From an uncultured Prevotellaceae bacterium (lineage in GTDB: Bacteria > Bacteroidota > Bacteroidia > Bacteroidales > Bacteroidaceae): 61,441 bases of DNA. The DNA lies in NCBI GenBank assembly GCA_902784755.1, contig CACZVX010000005.1, positions 1-61,441 on the forward strand, given 5' to 3'. Shown in pieces: positions 17,102 to 25,278 of this stretch (its first letter is position 1; every line of letters begins with the position of its first letter). Made by a program: the position numbers and the translations under genes. The notes beneath the pieces were generated by a model, which saw only the letters and a list, made by a program, of their open reading frames with translations, was not told the origin of the DNA and ran no database searches.

Positions 17102-18130
17102 CTATTCCAAGATTTTGCCTTTCATTGAAGGACTGTACCATACGGCAAGTTCCCCTTTCTCATCAGAATAAATAAAGTAAGCCATCAATTCAGGATGACG
17201 TTCCAGAACCGACTTTGCTTTTTGAATACCCATTACCATAAAAGATGTTGCATAAGCATCGGCGGTAGCACAGTTGTCAGCCAATACAGTAGCAGAAAGT
17301 AATGAATGCTGCACAGGGTAACCTGTCTTAGGATCGATGGTATGAGCATATTTCTTACCACCTTTGTAATAGAAATTGCGATAGTTTCCACTCGTTGCCA
17401 TGGCTTTATTGGTAACGTTGAGCACAGTTTGAAGTTCATTGTTGACATTCAGCGAGTCTTCTGTAGGTTTGGTGACACCAATGCGCCATGGCACACGCTT
17501 CTCACTGATGCCCAAAGTGACAATTTCACCTCCAATTTCCACCATGAAGTTCTCAATACCCCGCTTCTTCAGGAATGCCGCTACCACATCACTACCATAA
17601 CCTTTAGCGATAGCTGAGCAGTCAAGCATAGTCTCTTTGTCTTGTTTTTTTATGGTTCTCCCCAATAATGATATTTTCTGGTAGCCGATAGAGCTCTTCA
17701 GACTGTCAATGGTACTCTTTAAGGGGTGACTACCTGTTTTGAAACCAAATCCCCAGGCGTTCACCAAAGGGGCAACAGTAATGTCGAAAGCCCCCTCAGT
17801 TTCTCCAGATATCTTTTGTGCGAGTTCAAACACCTGTATGAACATATCGTTGAGTTCCACCTTTTCATTTCTGTTAACTTTGGCAATGATGCTCTCCTCG
17901 TTAAACATGGAAAGAGTATTGTCTACCTTCATTAGTTCTGCTTCAATCTCTTTCTGTAAGTCGTTGTCAGACTGGTAGGTTATATTGTAGAATGTCCCGA
18001 ATATCTGACCTCTGTTATGCTGGTAAGGCATATTGCGCTGATGCTTTATAATCAACACTGTACCAATGATCAGGAATGCCAGGAATCCTAATTGTAGAGT
18101 TGTTCTTCTTTTGCTTCGTTTGTTTTCCAT
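17102..18130 (-). CDS. apbE: FAD:protein FMN transferase (ApbE)
   Basis: ApbE attaches FMN covalently to threonine of target flavoproteins such as NqrB, NqrC and RnfG in the envelope. The 342-residue protein has an N-terminal membrane anchor (about residues 13-29) and the family segments FDITVAPLVNAWGFG, a conserved AIAKGYGSDVVAAFL, TSGNYRNFYYKGGKKYAHTI and TADAYATSFMVMG. It is 15 bases downstream of the DUF6048 gene in a six-gene operon. The target proteins are not in this window. Confidence 0.94.
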   Translation of the reverse strand: MENKRSKRRTTLQLGFLAFLIIGTVLIIKHQRNMPYQHNRGQIFGTFYNITYQSDNDLQKEIEAELMKVDNTLSMFNEESIIAKVNRNEKVELNDMFIQVFELAQKISGETEGAFDITVAPLVNAWGFGFKTGSHPLKSTIDSLKSSIGYQKISLLGRTIKKQDKETMLDCSAIAKGYGSDVVAAFLKKRGIENFMVEIGGEIVTLGISEKRVPWRIGVTKPTEDSLNVNNELQTVLNVTNKAMATSGNYRNFYYKGGKKYAHTIDPKTGYPVQHSLLSATVLADNCATADAYATSFMVMGIQKAKSVLERHPELMAYFIYSDEKGELAVWYSPSMKGKILE

Positions 18131-18145
18131 GTGCCTGATTTGTTA

Positions 18146-18844
18146 TTAGATAACAATGATAATGTTGAAGGTTCCCATAATGTTGGAATTTCCGGTTTTA
18201 CCGAAACCTGGAACATACCATGATTTGCTGTGTTCTCCTTCAGAGTAGGAGAGACGTTTGCGGTAGCGTACACTCCATCCTAAATGAAGAGGTTTCCATA
18301 TTTTAGCCTGAGTTCCGAAAACAACTTCAGCCCAGTGATAATGACAATGCATACCTTTTTCTCCCCATTCTGAAGTGCCGCCCCAGTAGGGGTCAGTGAC
18401 AGGAGGTGCATCGAAGTCCACCTTATAATTGGTGTAGGCATAACGGGCTCCAAGATATAAACGGTATGCATCATGCTTATTTTTCATGATATTGAAATCT
18501 AAGCCTATTTTTCCATAAGGGGCCTTCGTCTTGTAATGGATGTTGGTAGCTACATCGGTATGGTCACACATTCCATAACCTAATTCCACAACAGGGAAAT
18601 ACTTGTCCTTGAGGTTGATTCGTAAGGCAGCTTCATACTGGCCGTAATCACTTATGGCTTTCATCACTGCCCCAACGATTTCGGCAGAGACCTCAACTCC
18701 CTGAAACCAAGCTGTGGTGTCAGGAATAAACACAGTTTTCTTATTCTGAGCATTAGCTGCTGTAGATATCAGCAGACTAGAAATCAGGATAAAGATATAT
18801 GTGGAAAATCTCTGCAGATGTGTCATATTCAACTTCCTTCTCAT
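18146..18844 (-). CDS. DUF6048 family exported protein
   Basis: The 232-residue product has a signal peptide (hydrophobic stretch about 13-30 ending ANAQ) and a body of amphipathic strands with repeated aromatic residues and glycine, like a small outer-membrane beta-barrel. It matches what I know of DUF6048 proteins, which sit beside DUF6452 in Bacteroidota. The start overlaps the end of the DUF6452 gene by 68 bases; Met7 at 18826 is an alternative start with the same conclusion. The function is unknown. Confidence 0.8.
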   Translation of the reverse strand: MRRKLNMTHLQRFSTYIFILISSLLISTAANAQNKKTVFIPDTTAWFQGVEVSAEIVGAVMKAISDYGQYEAALRINLKDKYFPVVELGYGMCDHTDVATNIHYKTKAPYGKIGLDFNIMKNKHDAYRLYLGARYAYTNYKVDFDAPPVTDPYWGGTSEWGEKGMHCHYHWAEVVFGTQAKIWKPLHLGWSVRYRKRLSYSEGEHSKSWYVPGFGKTGNSNIMGTFNIIIVI

Positions 18845-19259
18845 TAAGAACGATTCTGTCGATACGGTTACGAGTTGACCTTACATTGGTGATAGTGTGA
18901 AAATATTTGGGTGCACAGTCGACGGATTCCATGTGGGGGTAATTCTCCTTTTCAATCCAAATGGTATCATAACTGACATTTCCATAGGTGTCAGCAAAAC
19001 GTAGTCCCAAAACGTCTTCTTTTCTGAAATAACTCAAGGGAACCTTAAATGTACTTATGTCGACTCCTTTGTTGAAAAGGAGTGTGTCGTTCTCCACCCG
19101 AATGGCTCGGACTGTGAGCGTATCTTCTAACGTGTCTGCTGTGGCATCAGCTCTCTTGAATGCATATGTTGCATATACACGGCTGTTTAATGGGCAGTCG
19201 ATGGAGGAGCAGGCACTGAGCGTTAACAGAAACGCAAAAAGGTATACGATCTTCTTCAT
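18777..19259 (-). CDS. DUF6452 family lipoprotein
   Basis: The 160-residue product starts MKKIVYLFAFLLTLSACSS with a lipobox (LSAC), so it should be a lipoprotein of the cell envelope. The mature part is compact and mostly beta by composition. It fits the DUF6452 family, the usual neighbour of DUF6048. The start overlaps the stop of the glycosyltransferase gene by four bases. The function is unknown; conserved pairing with DUF6048 suggests the two act together at the outer membrane. Confidence 0.8.
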   Translation of the reverse strand: MKKIVYLFAFLLTLSACSSIDCPLNSRVYATYAFKRADATADTLEDTLTVRAIRVENDTLLFNKGVDISTFKVPLSYFRKEDVLGLRFADTYGNVSYDTIWIEKENYPHMESVDCAPKYFHTITNVRSTRNRIDRIVLNEKEVEYDTSAEIFHIYLYPDF

Positions 19260-20218
19260 TTCTTCAGAATCTCTTCTTCTATCTGATAGTCGTTACGGTT
19301 TTGTGATGAACGGCTGATCAAATCTCCGACAAAACCCGTAAGGAACAATTGTGTTCCGATGATCATCATCGTGAGGGAGATGAAGAAATAGGGAGAGTCG
19401 GTGACCAAACGGTCGGGTGTACCAGAGGCAAGTGAATAAAGTTTATGGCCCCCAATAATGGCAGCAGCTAAGAAACCTATGAAGAACATGATACTTCCTA
19501 AGAAGCCGAAGACATGCATAGGCTTCTTACCAAAAGTAGAAAGGAACCAGAGTGTAAGCAGGTCGAGATAACCATTTACAAACCGGTTTAATCCCATGAA
19601 TTTTGAGGTTCCGTATTTTCGGGCTTGATGGTGTACAACTTTCTCTCCAATTTTGTCGAAGCCGGCATTCTTAGCCAAATATGGGATATAACGATGCATT
19701 TCGCCATATACTTCAATATTTTTCACCACATCTTTGCGGTAAGCCTTCAAACCGCAGTTAAAGTCGTGGAGATTCTTAATACCGCTCACCTTTCGGGCTG
19801 TTGCATTAAAGAGTTTTGTGGGAATGGTTTTCGAAATGGGGTCATAGCGCTTTTGCTTATAACCGCTTACCAAATCGTAGCCGTCTTCTTTGATCATACG
19901 ATACAGCTCTGGAATTTCATCAGGGGAATCCTGAAGATCAGCATCCATCGTAATGACAACGTCACCCAATGCCTCTTTGAAACCACAATAGAGAGCAGGA
20001 CTCTTACCGTAGTTGCGACGGAATTTGATTCCTTTAGCTTCAGGATGGTTCTCGCAAAGTTCAGAGATAATTTTCCAACTGTTGTCAGTAGAACCATCGT
20101 TAATGAAGATAACCTCGTATGTGAAGTTATTCTCTTTCATAACCCGCTGAATCCAGGTGAAGAGTTCGGGTATTGATTCGTCCTCGTTATAGAGGGGGAT
20201 TACAACTGAAATATCCAT
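19256..20218 (-). CDS. Family 2 glycosyltransferase with two membrane segments
   Basis: The 320-residue protein has the GT2 fold with the start MDISVVIPLYNEDESIPEL, the metal-binding MDADLQDSPDEI (DAD about residue 92) and a later acceptor region. Two C-terminal membrane segments (around 235-258 and 275-300) resemble those of polyprenyl-phosphate glucosyl- or deoxyaminoarabinosyltransferases (DPM1/GtrB/ArnC type). It probably transfers a sugar to a lipid carrier at the inner membrane; sugar and acceptor cannot be told. It overlaps the next gene by four bases. Confidence 0.92.
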   Translation of the reverse strand: MDISVVIPLYNEDESIPELFTWIQRVMKENNFTYEVIFINDGSTDNSWKIISELCENHPEAKGIKFRRNYGKSPALYCGFKEALGDVVITMDADLQDSPDEIPELYRMIKEDGYDLVSGYKQKRYDPISKTIPTKLFNATARKVSGIKNLHDFNCGLKAYRKDVVKNIEVYGEMHRYIPYLAKNAGFDKIGEKVVHHQARKYGTSKFMGLNRFVNGYLDLLTLWFLSTFGKKPMHVFGFLGSIMFFIGFLAAAIIGGHKLYSLASGTPDRLVTDSPYFFISLTMMIIGTQLFLTGFVGDLISRSSQNRNDYQIEEEILKK

Positions 20219-20229
20219 TTATTAATAGT

Positions 20230-20796
20230 TTATTGTTTGCGGTTGTGGTAAAATTTCCTGTTTCGTGGCTCACGGCGCATCAAAAAGGCAACGGGCACGC
20301 TGATAATCGCACCAATCAGTACATTAGTGGTGAAATATTGTAAGGCGTTATCTATGGGGCGCATGGCTCCAATGTTTTGCATCACAATGCTTATGTCTTC
20401 TTGTTTCAGACCATAAATTTTCATAGCTTCCAAAAATTCTGGTGTTTTCATAAAGGCCGTGTAATGCTGCATAAGGAAGCCATGATCTATGAATTGAAAA
20501 TAGATGAATTGTGCAGCAGCAAAAAGTAGGGCAGCATGTAAATATTGCAGCATACTGTAGCCTAATGCACGTCGAAAGGAGATAAAACCGTCACGAACCT
20601 CATCACGAAAACGTTTTACACGCAAGGTTGCAAAGACAAGCGAAAAGGCACCGAATCCCAAAGCTCCCATTGCAAATAGGGGATTTACGAAATTACCGAT
20701 GAAACATGCAAAACTCAATATCCAGAGTCCCGCAATCAGTACTCCGTCCACACGTGCAAAAGCATGTAGCTGTTCGAATTCTTCGTAACGTGTCAT
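20230..20796 (-). CDS. DUF4199 membrane protein
   Basis: Start 20796 (MTRYEEFEQLHAFARVDGV) gives 188 residues. An upstream in-frame TTG at 20808 lies inside the promoter element and is rejected. Four hydrophobic segments are visible, two near residues 18-60, one around 90-110 and one near 165-180, in the pattern of DUF4199 proteins, which often precede GT2 genes in Bacteroidota. It is first in the operon that runs to the Crp gene. The function is unknown. Confidence 0.82.
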   Translation of the reverse strand: MTRYEEFEQLHAFARVDGVLIAGLWILSFACFIGNFVNPLFAMGALGFGAFSLVFATLRVKRFRDEVRDGFISFRRALGYSMLQYLHAALLFAAAQFIYFQFIDHGFLMQHYTAFMKTPEFLEAMKIYGLKQEDISIVMQNIGAMRPIDNALQYFTTNVLIGAIISVPVAFLMRREPRNRKFYHNRKQ

Positions 20797-20805
20797 ATTT
20801 CTGTG

Positions 20806-20813
20806 CAAAGGTA
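20806..20813 (-). promoter_or_regulatory. -7 element of the DUF4199-to-Crp operon
   Basis: The minus strand reads TACCTTTG, nine bases before the ATG at 20796, so the transcript would have almost no leader. Confidence 0.65.
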
Positions 20814-20938
20814 CAGCAAAAAATCGATTTGGAGAAGAGAAAAGGAAAAATATTTGATTTATTACATCTTAGAAATAAAAAATTAGTTAAATACGAAGAT
20901 TTTTCACTTTCCGTTTTTCACGTTTCACTTTTTATTAT

Positions 20939-20946
20939 TACCTTTG
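20939..20946 (+). promoter_or_regulatory. -7 element of the SRP RNA gene
   Basis: TACCTTTG is a full match to TAnnTTTG, 14 bases before the 5' stem of the SRP RNA. It may also drive the tRNA-Thr gene 4 bases after the SRP RNA. Confidence 0.65.
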
Positions 20947-20960
20947 CAGCCGCAAAAGAC

Positions 20961-21054
20961 GGGCAGTCTTGCACGGCCAGCTCCCTTCGAATCCTCCAGG
21001 ACGGGAACGTAGCAAAGGTAGTTGGTTGTAGCGGCGCGATGTAAGGAGCTGCCC
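20961..21054 (+). ncRNA. ffs: Signal recognition particle RNA, small bacterial type
   Basis: The conserved domain IV is visible: CAGGA, a CG-closed GGAA tetraloop, then AGCA on the 3' side (about 20997-21015). The ends GGGCAG (20961-20966) and CTGCCC (21049-21054) pair, and AGCTCC pairs with GGAGCT inside. The RNA binds Ffh and directs membrane proteins to the translocon. It lies immediately before tRNA-Thr. Ends are set by the terminal pairing and could shift by a few bases. Confidence 0.88.
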
Positions 21055-21058
21055 ACCC

Positions 21059-21132
21059 GCCTCTTTAGCTCAGTTGGCCAGAGCACGTGATTTGTAATCT
21101 CGGGGTCGTTGGTTCGAATCCGACAAGAGGCT
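21059..21132 (+). tRNA. tRNA-Thr (anticodon TGT)
   Basis: The acceptor stem GCCTCTT pairs with AAGAGGC, the D arm is GCTCAGTTGGCCAGAGC, the anticodon loop is TTTGTAA with anticodon TGT, and the T arm has GGTTCGAATCC. CCA is not encoded. A terminator follows after five bases. Confidence 0.95.
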
Positions 21133-21137
21133 CAAGA

Positions 21138-21199
21138 AATCATCCCTGCTGTCAGTGAAAGTTTACTTTCAGATGTCAGTTGGGATGATTGCTTTTTTG
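21138..21199 (+). terminator. Terminator after SRP RNA and tRNA-Thr
   Basis: AATCATCCC (21138-21146) pairs with GGGATGATT (21182-21190), and an inner stem TGAAAGT/ACTTTCA lies in the loop. TTTTTT follows. It ends the ffs-tRNA unit. Confidence 0.8.
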
Positions 21200-21233
21200 T
21201 TTTTTATAGAAGCTATAGACGCTATAGAAAACA

Positions 21234-23744
21234 TTAATCCAAATCTACTACAGTAATGCCAGCTCCTCCAAACTGAACATGTTCATCCCTGAAACTAACT
21301 ACGTTAGGGATAGTAGCGAGATAGTCGCGTATCAAAGTGCGTAGAATACCCGTTCCTGTACCATGGAGGATGCGCACACGGCTCATTCCCACCAGGATGG
21401 CATCATCGATGAAATACATAACAGCATTGACAGCCTCGTCTCCACGCATGCCACGCACATCAATATCCTGATGGAATTGCTGACGGCGGTTGTCAATGGT
21501 TTCACGGGTTGTTTTGCTTGACGCCATGTAGGCGCTGCTTGCTTCTTCCTTCTTTTGGGGGGCTTCTGCTTTTTCCAATCGTTCTGCACGCATCTTTGTA
21601 CGCATATCACCGAAGATGACGGTGGCCATCTTGCCATCAATAGATTCTATTTTTCCAATGGTGGAGAGTCCCTTGATGCGCACAGTATCGTTTATCTTCA
21701 GCGTGTCAGGAGATTTGTGGGTGATGGTAGGTTCACTAGCCGCAATCTGATTATTCTTTTTGGCTTTTTCTTCACGCCGTTTTTCCTTTCTGGCCTTGCG
21801 CTCTTGGATCTGTTTGATTTTTCGCGCAATCATTTCGTCGTTTTGTGTAGTGTCTACTTCTCCAATTTCCTGTTTAAACGACTGAAGTTCTTCGCGGATA
21901 CGTTTGGCTGCTTCTTTTTCAGCCTGACTCTCGCGAATCTCTCGAATGGCATTTTCTATCTTTTTGTTACTTTCTCGCAAGAGTTCCTCTGCCTGTTCCT
22001 TAGCTCGTTGGAGAATGGCCTTACGTTCGCGCTCTACTTCTTCCACCTGACTCTCATAACGCTCTATTGTCTGCTGCATGTTTTTCTCATGCTGATGGAT
22101 TCCCTGACGTTTCGACTCCCAGTAACGTTTATCTCTAACAATATCTTGTAAGTATTTGTCACTCTGAATGTAATCACGCCCAACAATATCGCTGGCTTCC
22201 TTGATCACTTCCTCAGGTAATCCTATTTTGCGCGCAATCTCAATGGCAAAGGAAGAACCTGGCTGACCTATCTGTAATTGGAACAAAGCCTGCATCTGAT
22301 GACGGTCATAGAGCATTGCGCCATTGGCTATACCTTCATGCGAATCGGCAAAATGCTTCAGGTTTTGGTAGTGGGTGGTGATGACCCCCCAGGCCTTCTT
22401 TTTGCAGAATTGTCCCAATACACTTTCAGCTATGGCTCCACCTATCTGTGGTTCTGTTCCAGTGCCAAATTCATCAATTAGAATCAGCGTGCGGTCATTG
22501 GCTGTCTTCATCATATTCTTCATGTTCAGCAGATGACTTGAGTAGGTGCTCAGGTCATTCTCAATGCTCTGTTCATCGCCAATGTCAATGAGTATATTCT
22601 GGAAGATACCACAATGAGAGCGTTCGCTGACAGGTATGCTTAAGCCGCATTGCAGCATATATTGCAGTAAGCCGGTTGTTTTAAGGCAAACCGATTTTCC
22701 ACCCGCATTAGGTCCTGAGATAATCAGGATGCGTTTCTCCTTGGTGAGCATAATGTCGAGCGGGACCACCTGTTTGTCTTGTGCCTGCAAGGCTTTTCTG
22801 AGCAGCGGATGAATAGCGCGTATCCAGTCAATATGAGGCTCACTGTCCACTTCGGGCTCAAAAGCCTCAAATGAATTTGCCAATGAGGCCTTGGCCTGAA
22901 TCAAGTCAATAATCGCAAGAAAACGATATGAGTTCAGGATATCCTTCACATAAGGGCGCAGTTCTTTTGAAAAGTCAGTTAGTATGCGGATTATTTCACG
23001 TCGCTCGTCAGCCTCCAATTCGCGAATGCGATTGTTGGCTTCCACAACTTCTGTAGGCTCAATAAATACCGTTTTACCAGAGGCACTTTCATCATGGACA
23101 ATACCGCGAATCTTGCGCTTCAGGGCAGGTGCGACAGGAATCACCAGACGACCGTCACGAACGGCTGGAGTAACGTCTTTCTCCACCAGCCCTTCACTCT
23201 GTGCAGCATGCAGGATGCTGTTCAGCGTGCGCGAAATGCTACCTTCGGTCTTGGCAAGTTCCCGTCGGATGTTGCCTAATTCAGCAGAGGCAGAGTCTTT
23301 TACTTTTCCGTATTTGTCAAGTATGCGGTTAATGCCGTTCACCAAGTTCGGGAAGATGCGCACGTTCTCAGTGAGCCGTTGCAAGGCGGGGTAGGGCACA
23401 TCACCGTCAGCAGGATTCAGAAAACGGATGATGTTATGGATGGTTTCCAGCGAGCGTTTCAGGTCGAAAAGTTCGTTTTCTTCCATGTGAGTGCCTTCCA
23501 GACGGATGCGGGCAACACTTTCACGAACGTCGAAGAAGTAGCTGAGCGGAAACTCTTCAACTTCCTCCTGAATACGGCGGAACTCCCTGACCTGTTGCAG
23601 CCATTCGTTGATGATGCCGGCATCCTCACTCATGGCGATGAGGTCCACTTGTTCTTTGCCAAGTGGACTAAGGCATCGCTCACGGATCATTGTCCGTATT
23701 TCGTGGAAGCCTATCTTTTGTTCAAATGTCTCTGGATAAATCAA
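21234..23744 (-). CDS. mutS2: MutS2 ATPase/endonuclease
   Basis: The 836-residue protein has the MutS-type core without the mismatch-recognition domain, the Walker A motif GPNAGGKS with Lys350, the Walker B region LILIDEFGTGTEP, a long coiled-coil of about 200 charged residues, and a C-terminal Smr nuclease domain (VDVRGMRGDEAVNAV, HGTGTGILR). MutS2 proteins restrain recombination or rescue collided ribosomes, depending on the species; which applies here is unknown. It reads toward the SRP/tRNA terminator and is preceded by a repeat-filled gap. Confidence 0.96.
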   Translation of the reverse strand: MIYPETFEQKIGFHEIRTMIRERCLSPLGKEQVDLIAMSEDAGIINEWLQQVREFRRIQEEVEEFPLSYFFDVRESVARIRLEGTHMEENELFDLKRSLETIHNIIRFLNPADGDVPYPALQRLTENVRIFPNLVNGINRILDKYGKVKDSASAELGNIRRELAKTEGSISRTLNSILHAAQSEGLVEKDVTPAVRDGRLVIPVAPALKRKIRGIVHDESASGKTVFIEPTEVVEANNRIRELEADERREIIRILTDFSKELRPYVKDILNSYRFLAIIDLIQAKASLANSFEAFEPEVDSEPHIDWIRAIHPLLRKALQAQDKQVVPLDIMLTKEKRILIISGPNAGGKSVCLKTTGLLQYMLQCGLSIPVSERSHCGIFQNILIDIGDEQSIENDLSTYSSHLLNMKNMMKTANDRTLILIDEFGTGTEPQIGGAIAESVLGQFCKKKAWGVITTHYQNLKHFADSHEGIANGAMLYDRHQMQALFQLQIGQPGSSFAIEIARKIGLPEEVIKEASDIVGRDYIQSDKYLQDIVRDKRYWESKRQGIHQHEKNMQQTIERYESQVEEVERERKAILQRAKEQAEELLRESNKKIENAIREIRESQAEKEAAKRIREELQSFKQEIGEVDTTQNDEMIARKIKQIQERKARKEKRREEKAKKNNQIAASEPTITHKSPDTLKINDTVRIKGLSTIGKIESIDGKMATVIFGDMRTKMRAERLEKAEAPQKKEEASSAYMASSKTTRETIDNRRQQFHQDIDVRGMRGDEAVNAVMYFIDDAILVGMSRVRILHGTGTGILRTLIRDYLATIPNVVSFRDEHVQFGGAGITVVDLD

Positions 23745-23749
23745 AGATG

Positions 23750-23888
23750 AATTAAGAATTAAGAGTTAAGAATTACAGTGCAAACCGAAGGCAAAGAAGC
23801 TTGCTTCATTTGCTGAGGCGCCGCCTGTAATCACGAGCAAAGCTCGTAATTAAGAGTTATCGCTTCGCGATTTTCAATTATCAATTAA
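23750..23888. repeat. Dispersed hairpin-rich intergenic element
   Basis: The gap between mutS2 and the CobW gene consists of AATTAAGAGTTAAG repeats and three small hairpins: GAAGC/GCTTC, ACGAGC/GCTCGT and ATCGC/GCGAT. Its last 39 bases (23850-23888) are identical to 52736-52774 between groES and groEL. Confidence 0.85.
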
Positions 23889-23891
23889 AAG

Positions 23892-25169
23892 TTATACCAG
23901 ACACTCGTCAAGCAAACGCTCAATTTCTTTTTTGTCGAGATTCTGTCCAATGAAGACCAGTTTCTGCATGCGATCACCGTATTTCACATCCCAGTCACGC
24001 ATGACGCCAGGGTTCTGCTGAAGAAATTGTGCCAATTGGTTTTTGGGCATAGTGGCATACCATTGTCCGGCATTGCGTAGTGATACTTGTTTCCCCGCTT
24101 GTTCAAACACATAGCAGGTTTGTTTCTCGTCATCGAAATAGCATATACCTTTTGCACGGATGATGTTCTTTGGCCACTTACGAGCCACAAACTCATCGAA
24201 AAGTCCGAGATCAAAGGCAGGACGACGGTAGTAAACGTATGTGCCGATACCATATTCCTCCACTTCACCTCCCTCGTGGTCGTGATGATGGTGATGATGG
24301 TGCCCGTGATGATGCTCATGCTCATGGTGGTCATCGTCATCGTCATGGTCATCGTGGTCATCATCATCGTCATGGTCATGGTGGTCATGGTGGTCATCGT
24401 CATGGTCATGGTGGTCATCGTCATCGTCATCGTCTACATGTCCTTCAATCTCAGCAATCCATGCAGCTGAAGTAGCAACCTTGTTAAAGTCGAACATATG
24501 GGTGTCGATAATCTTGTCGAGGTCAACGTCGCCGTAGTTGCAGTCGATAATCTCAGCCTTTGGCTGGAGTGTGCGGATGATTTCGCGGATTCTGCCAAGT
24601 TCCTTGGGTTCCACGTCAGCAGCCTTGTTGAGCAGCACAATATTGCAAAATTCAATTTGCTGGATGACAAGATTCTCGATATCGTCCTCTTCAAGATTTT
24701 GTTTCAACAGGTCGTTTCCACCGCCAAACTCATCCTTGAGTCGTAAGGCATCAACAATAGTTACGATACTGTCGAGTCGTGGGTAACCTTCTGCAGTCAC
24801 TTCGGGAGCCATCTGTGGAATGGAGCAGATGGTCTGAGCAATGGGAGCAGGTTCACAGATTCCACTGGCTTCAATAACAATATAGTCAAAGCGGTGCTGG
24901 GCAATGATGTCTTGGAGCTGCTTCACGAGATCCATTTTCAGCGTGCAACATATGCAGCCATTTTGTAAAGCCACCAGTGAGTCGTCCTGTTCATTCACGA
25001 TGCCGCCTTTTTCAATGAGGCTGGCGTCGATGTTCACTTCCCCGATGTCGTTCACGATGACGGCAAACTTAATACCTTTTTTATTTTGGAGTATGCGATT
25101 GAGCAATGTAGTCTTTCCGCTGCCTAAATAGCCCGTAAGCAACAGGACGGGAGTTTTCATTTTATTCAT
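23892..25169 (-). CDS. CobW/G3E-family GTPase with His/Asp-rich tract
   Basis: This 425-residue metal-chaperone-type GTPase has the P-loop GYLGSGKT (about residues 13-20), the metal-binding CxCC motif at Cys72-Ile-Cys74-Cys75, and the NKAAD guanine-specificity motif near residue 181. Between the GTPase and C-terminal CobW domains lies a tract of about 54 residues (246-299) made almost only of Asp and His. Related proteins (ZigA, YeiR, YciC) move zinc to client enzymes under zinc limitation. The tract is probably a metal reservoir. The substrate metal and client are unknown, and no Zur-like operator was recognised. Confidence 0.92.
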   Translation of the reverse strand: MNKMKTPVLLLTGYLGSGKTTLLNRILQNKKGIKFAVIVNDIGEVNIDASLIEKGGIVNEQDDSLVALQNGCICCTLKMDLVKQLQDIIAQHRFDYIVIEASGICEPAPIAQTICSIPQMAPEVTAEGYPRLDSIVTIVDALRLKDEFGGGNDLLKQNLEEDDIENLVIQQIEFCNIVLLNKAADVEPKELGRIREIIRTLQPKAEIIDCNYGDVDLDKIIDTHMFDFNKVATSAAWIAEIEGHVDDDDDDDHHDHDDDHHDHHDHDDDDDHDDHDDDDDHHEHEHHHGHHHHHHHDHEGGEVEEYGIGTYVYYRRPAFDLGLFDEFVARKWPKNIIRAKGICYFDDEKQTCYVFEQAGKQVSLRNAGQWYATMPKNQLAQFLQQNPGVMRDWDVKYGDRMQKLVFIGQNLDKKEIERLLDECLV

Positions 25170-25198
25170 AAATTGTTCTTATTATCTTTTTCAGCCTG

Positions 25199-25206
25199 CA
25201 AAGTTA
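25199..25206 (-). promoter_or_regulatory. -7 element of the CobW GTPase gene
   Basis: The minus strand reads TAACTTTG, 29 bases before the start codon at 25169. Confidence 0.6.
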
Positions 25207-25249
25207 AGCTAAAAAATTGATTATGTGAAGAGAAATCAAAAATTATTTG

Positions 25250-25257
25250 TATCTTTG
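25250..25257 (+). promoter_or_regulatory. -7 element of the transpeptidase gene
   Basis: TATCTTTG lies 21 bases before the ATG at 25279. Confidence 0.6.
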
Positions 25258-25278
25258 CCGTTCTTAATGAAATAGTGA

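Noticed and set aside
24087-24475. Frames of repeated Val-Met or Arg-His opposite the CobW gene
   Set aside because: They are the reverse reading of the Asp/His codon repeats and have no start context.
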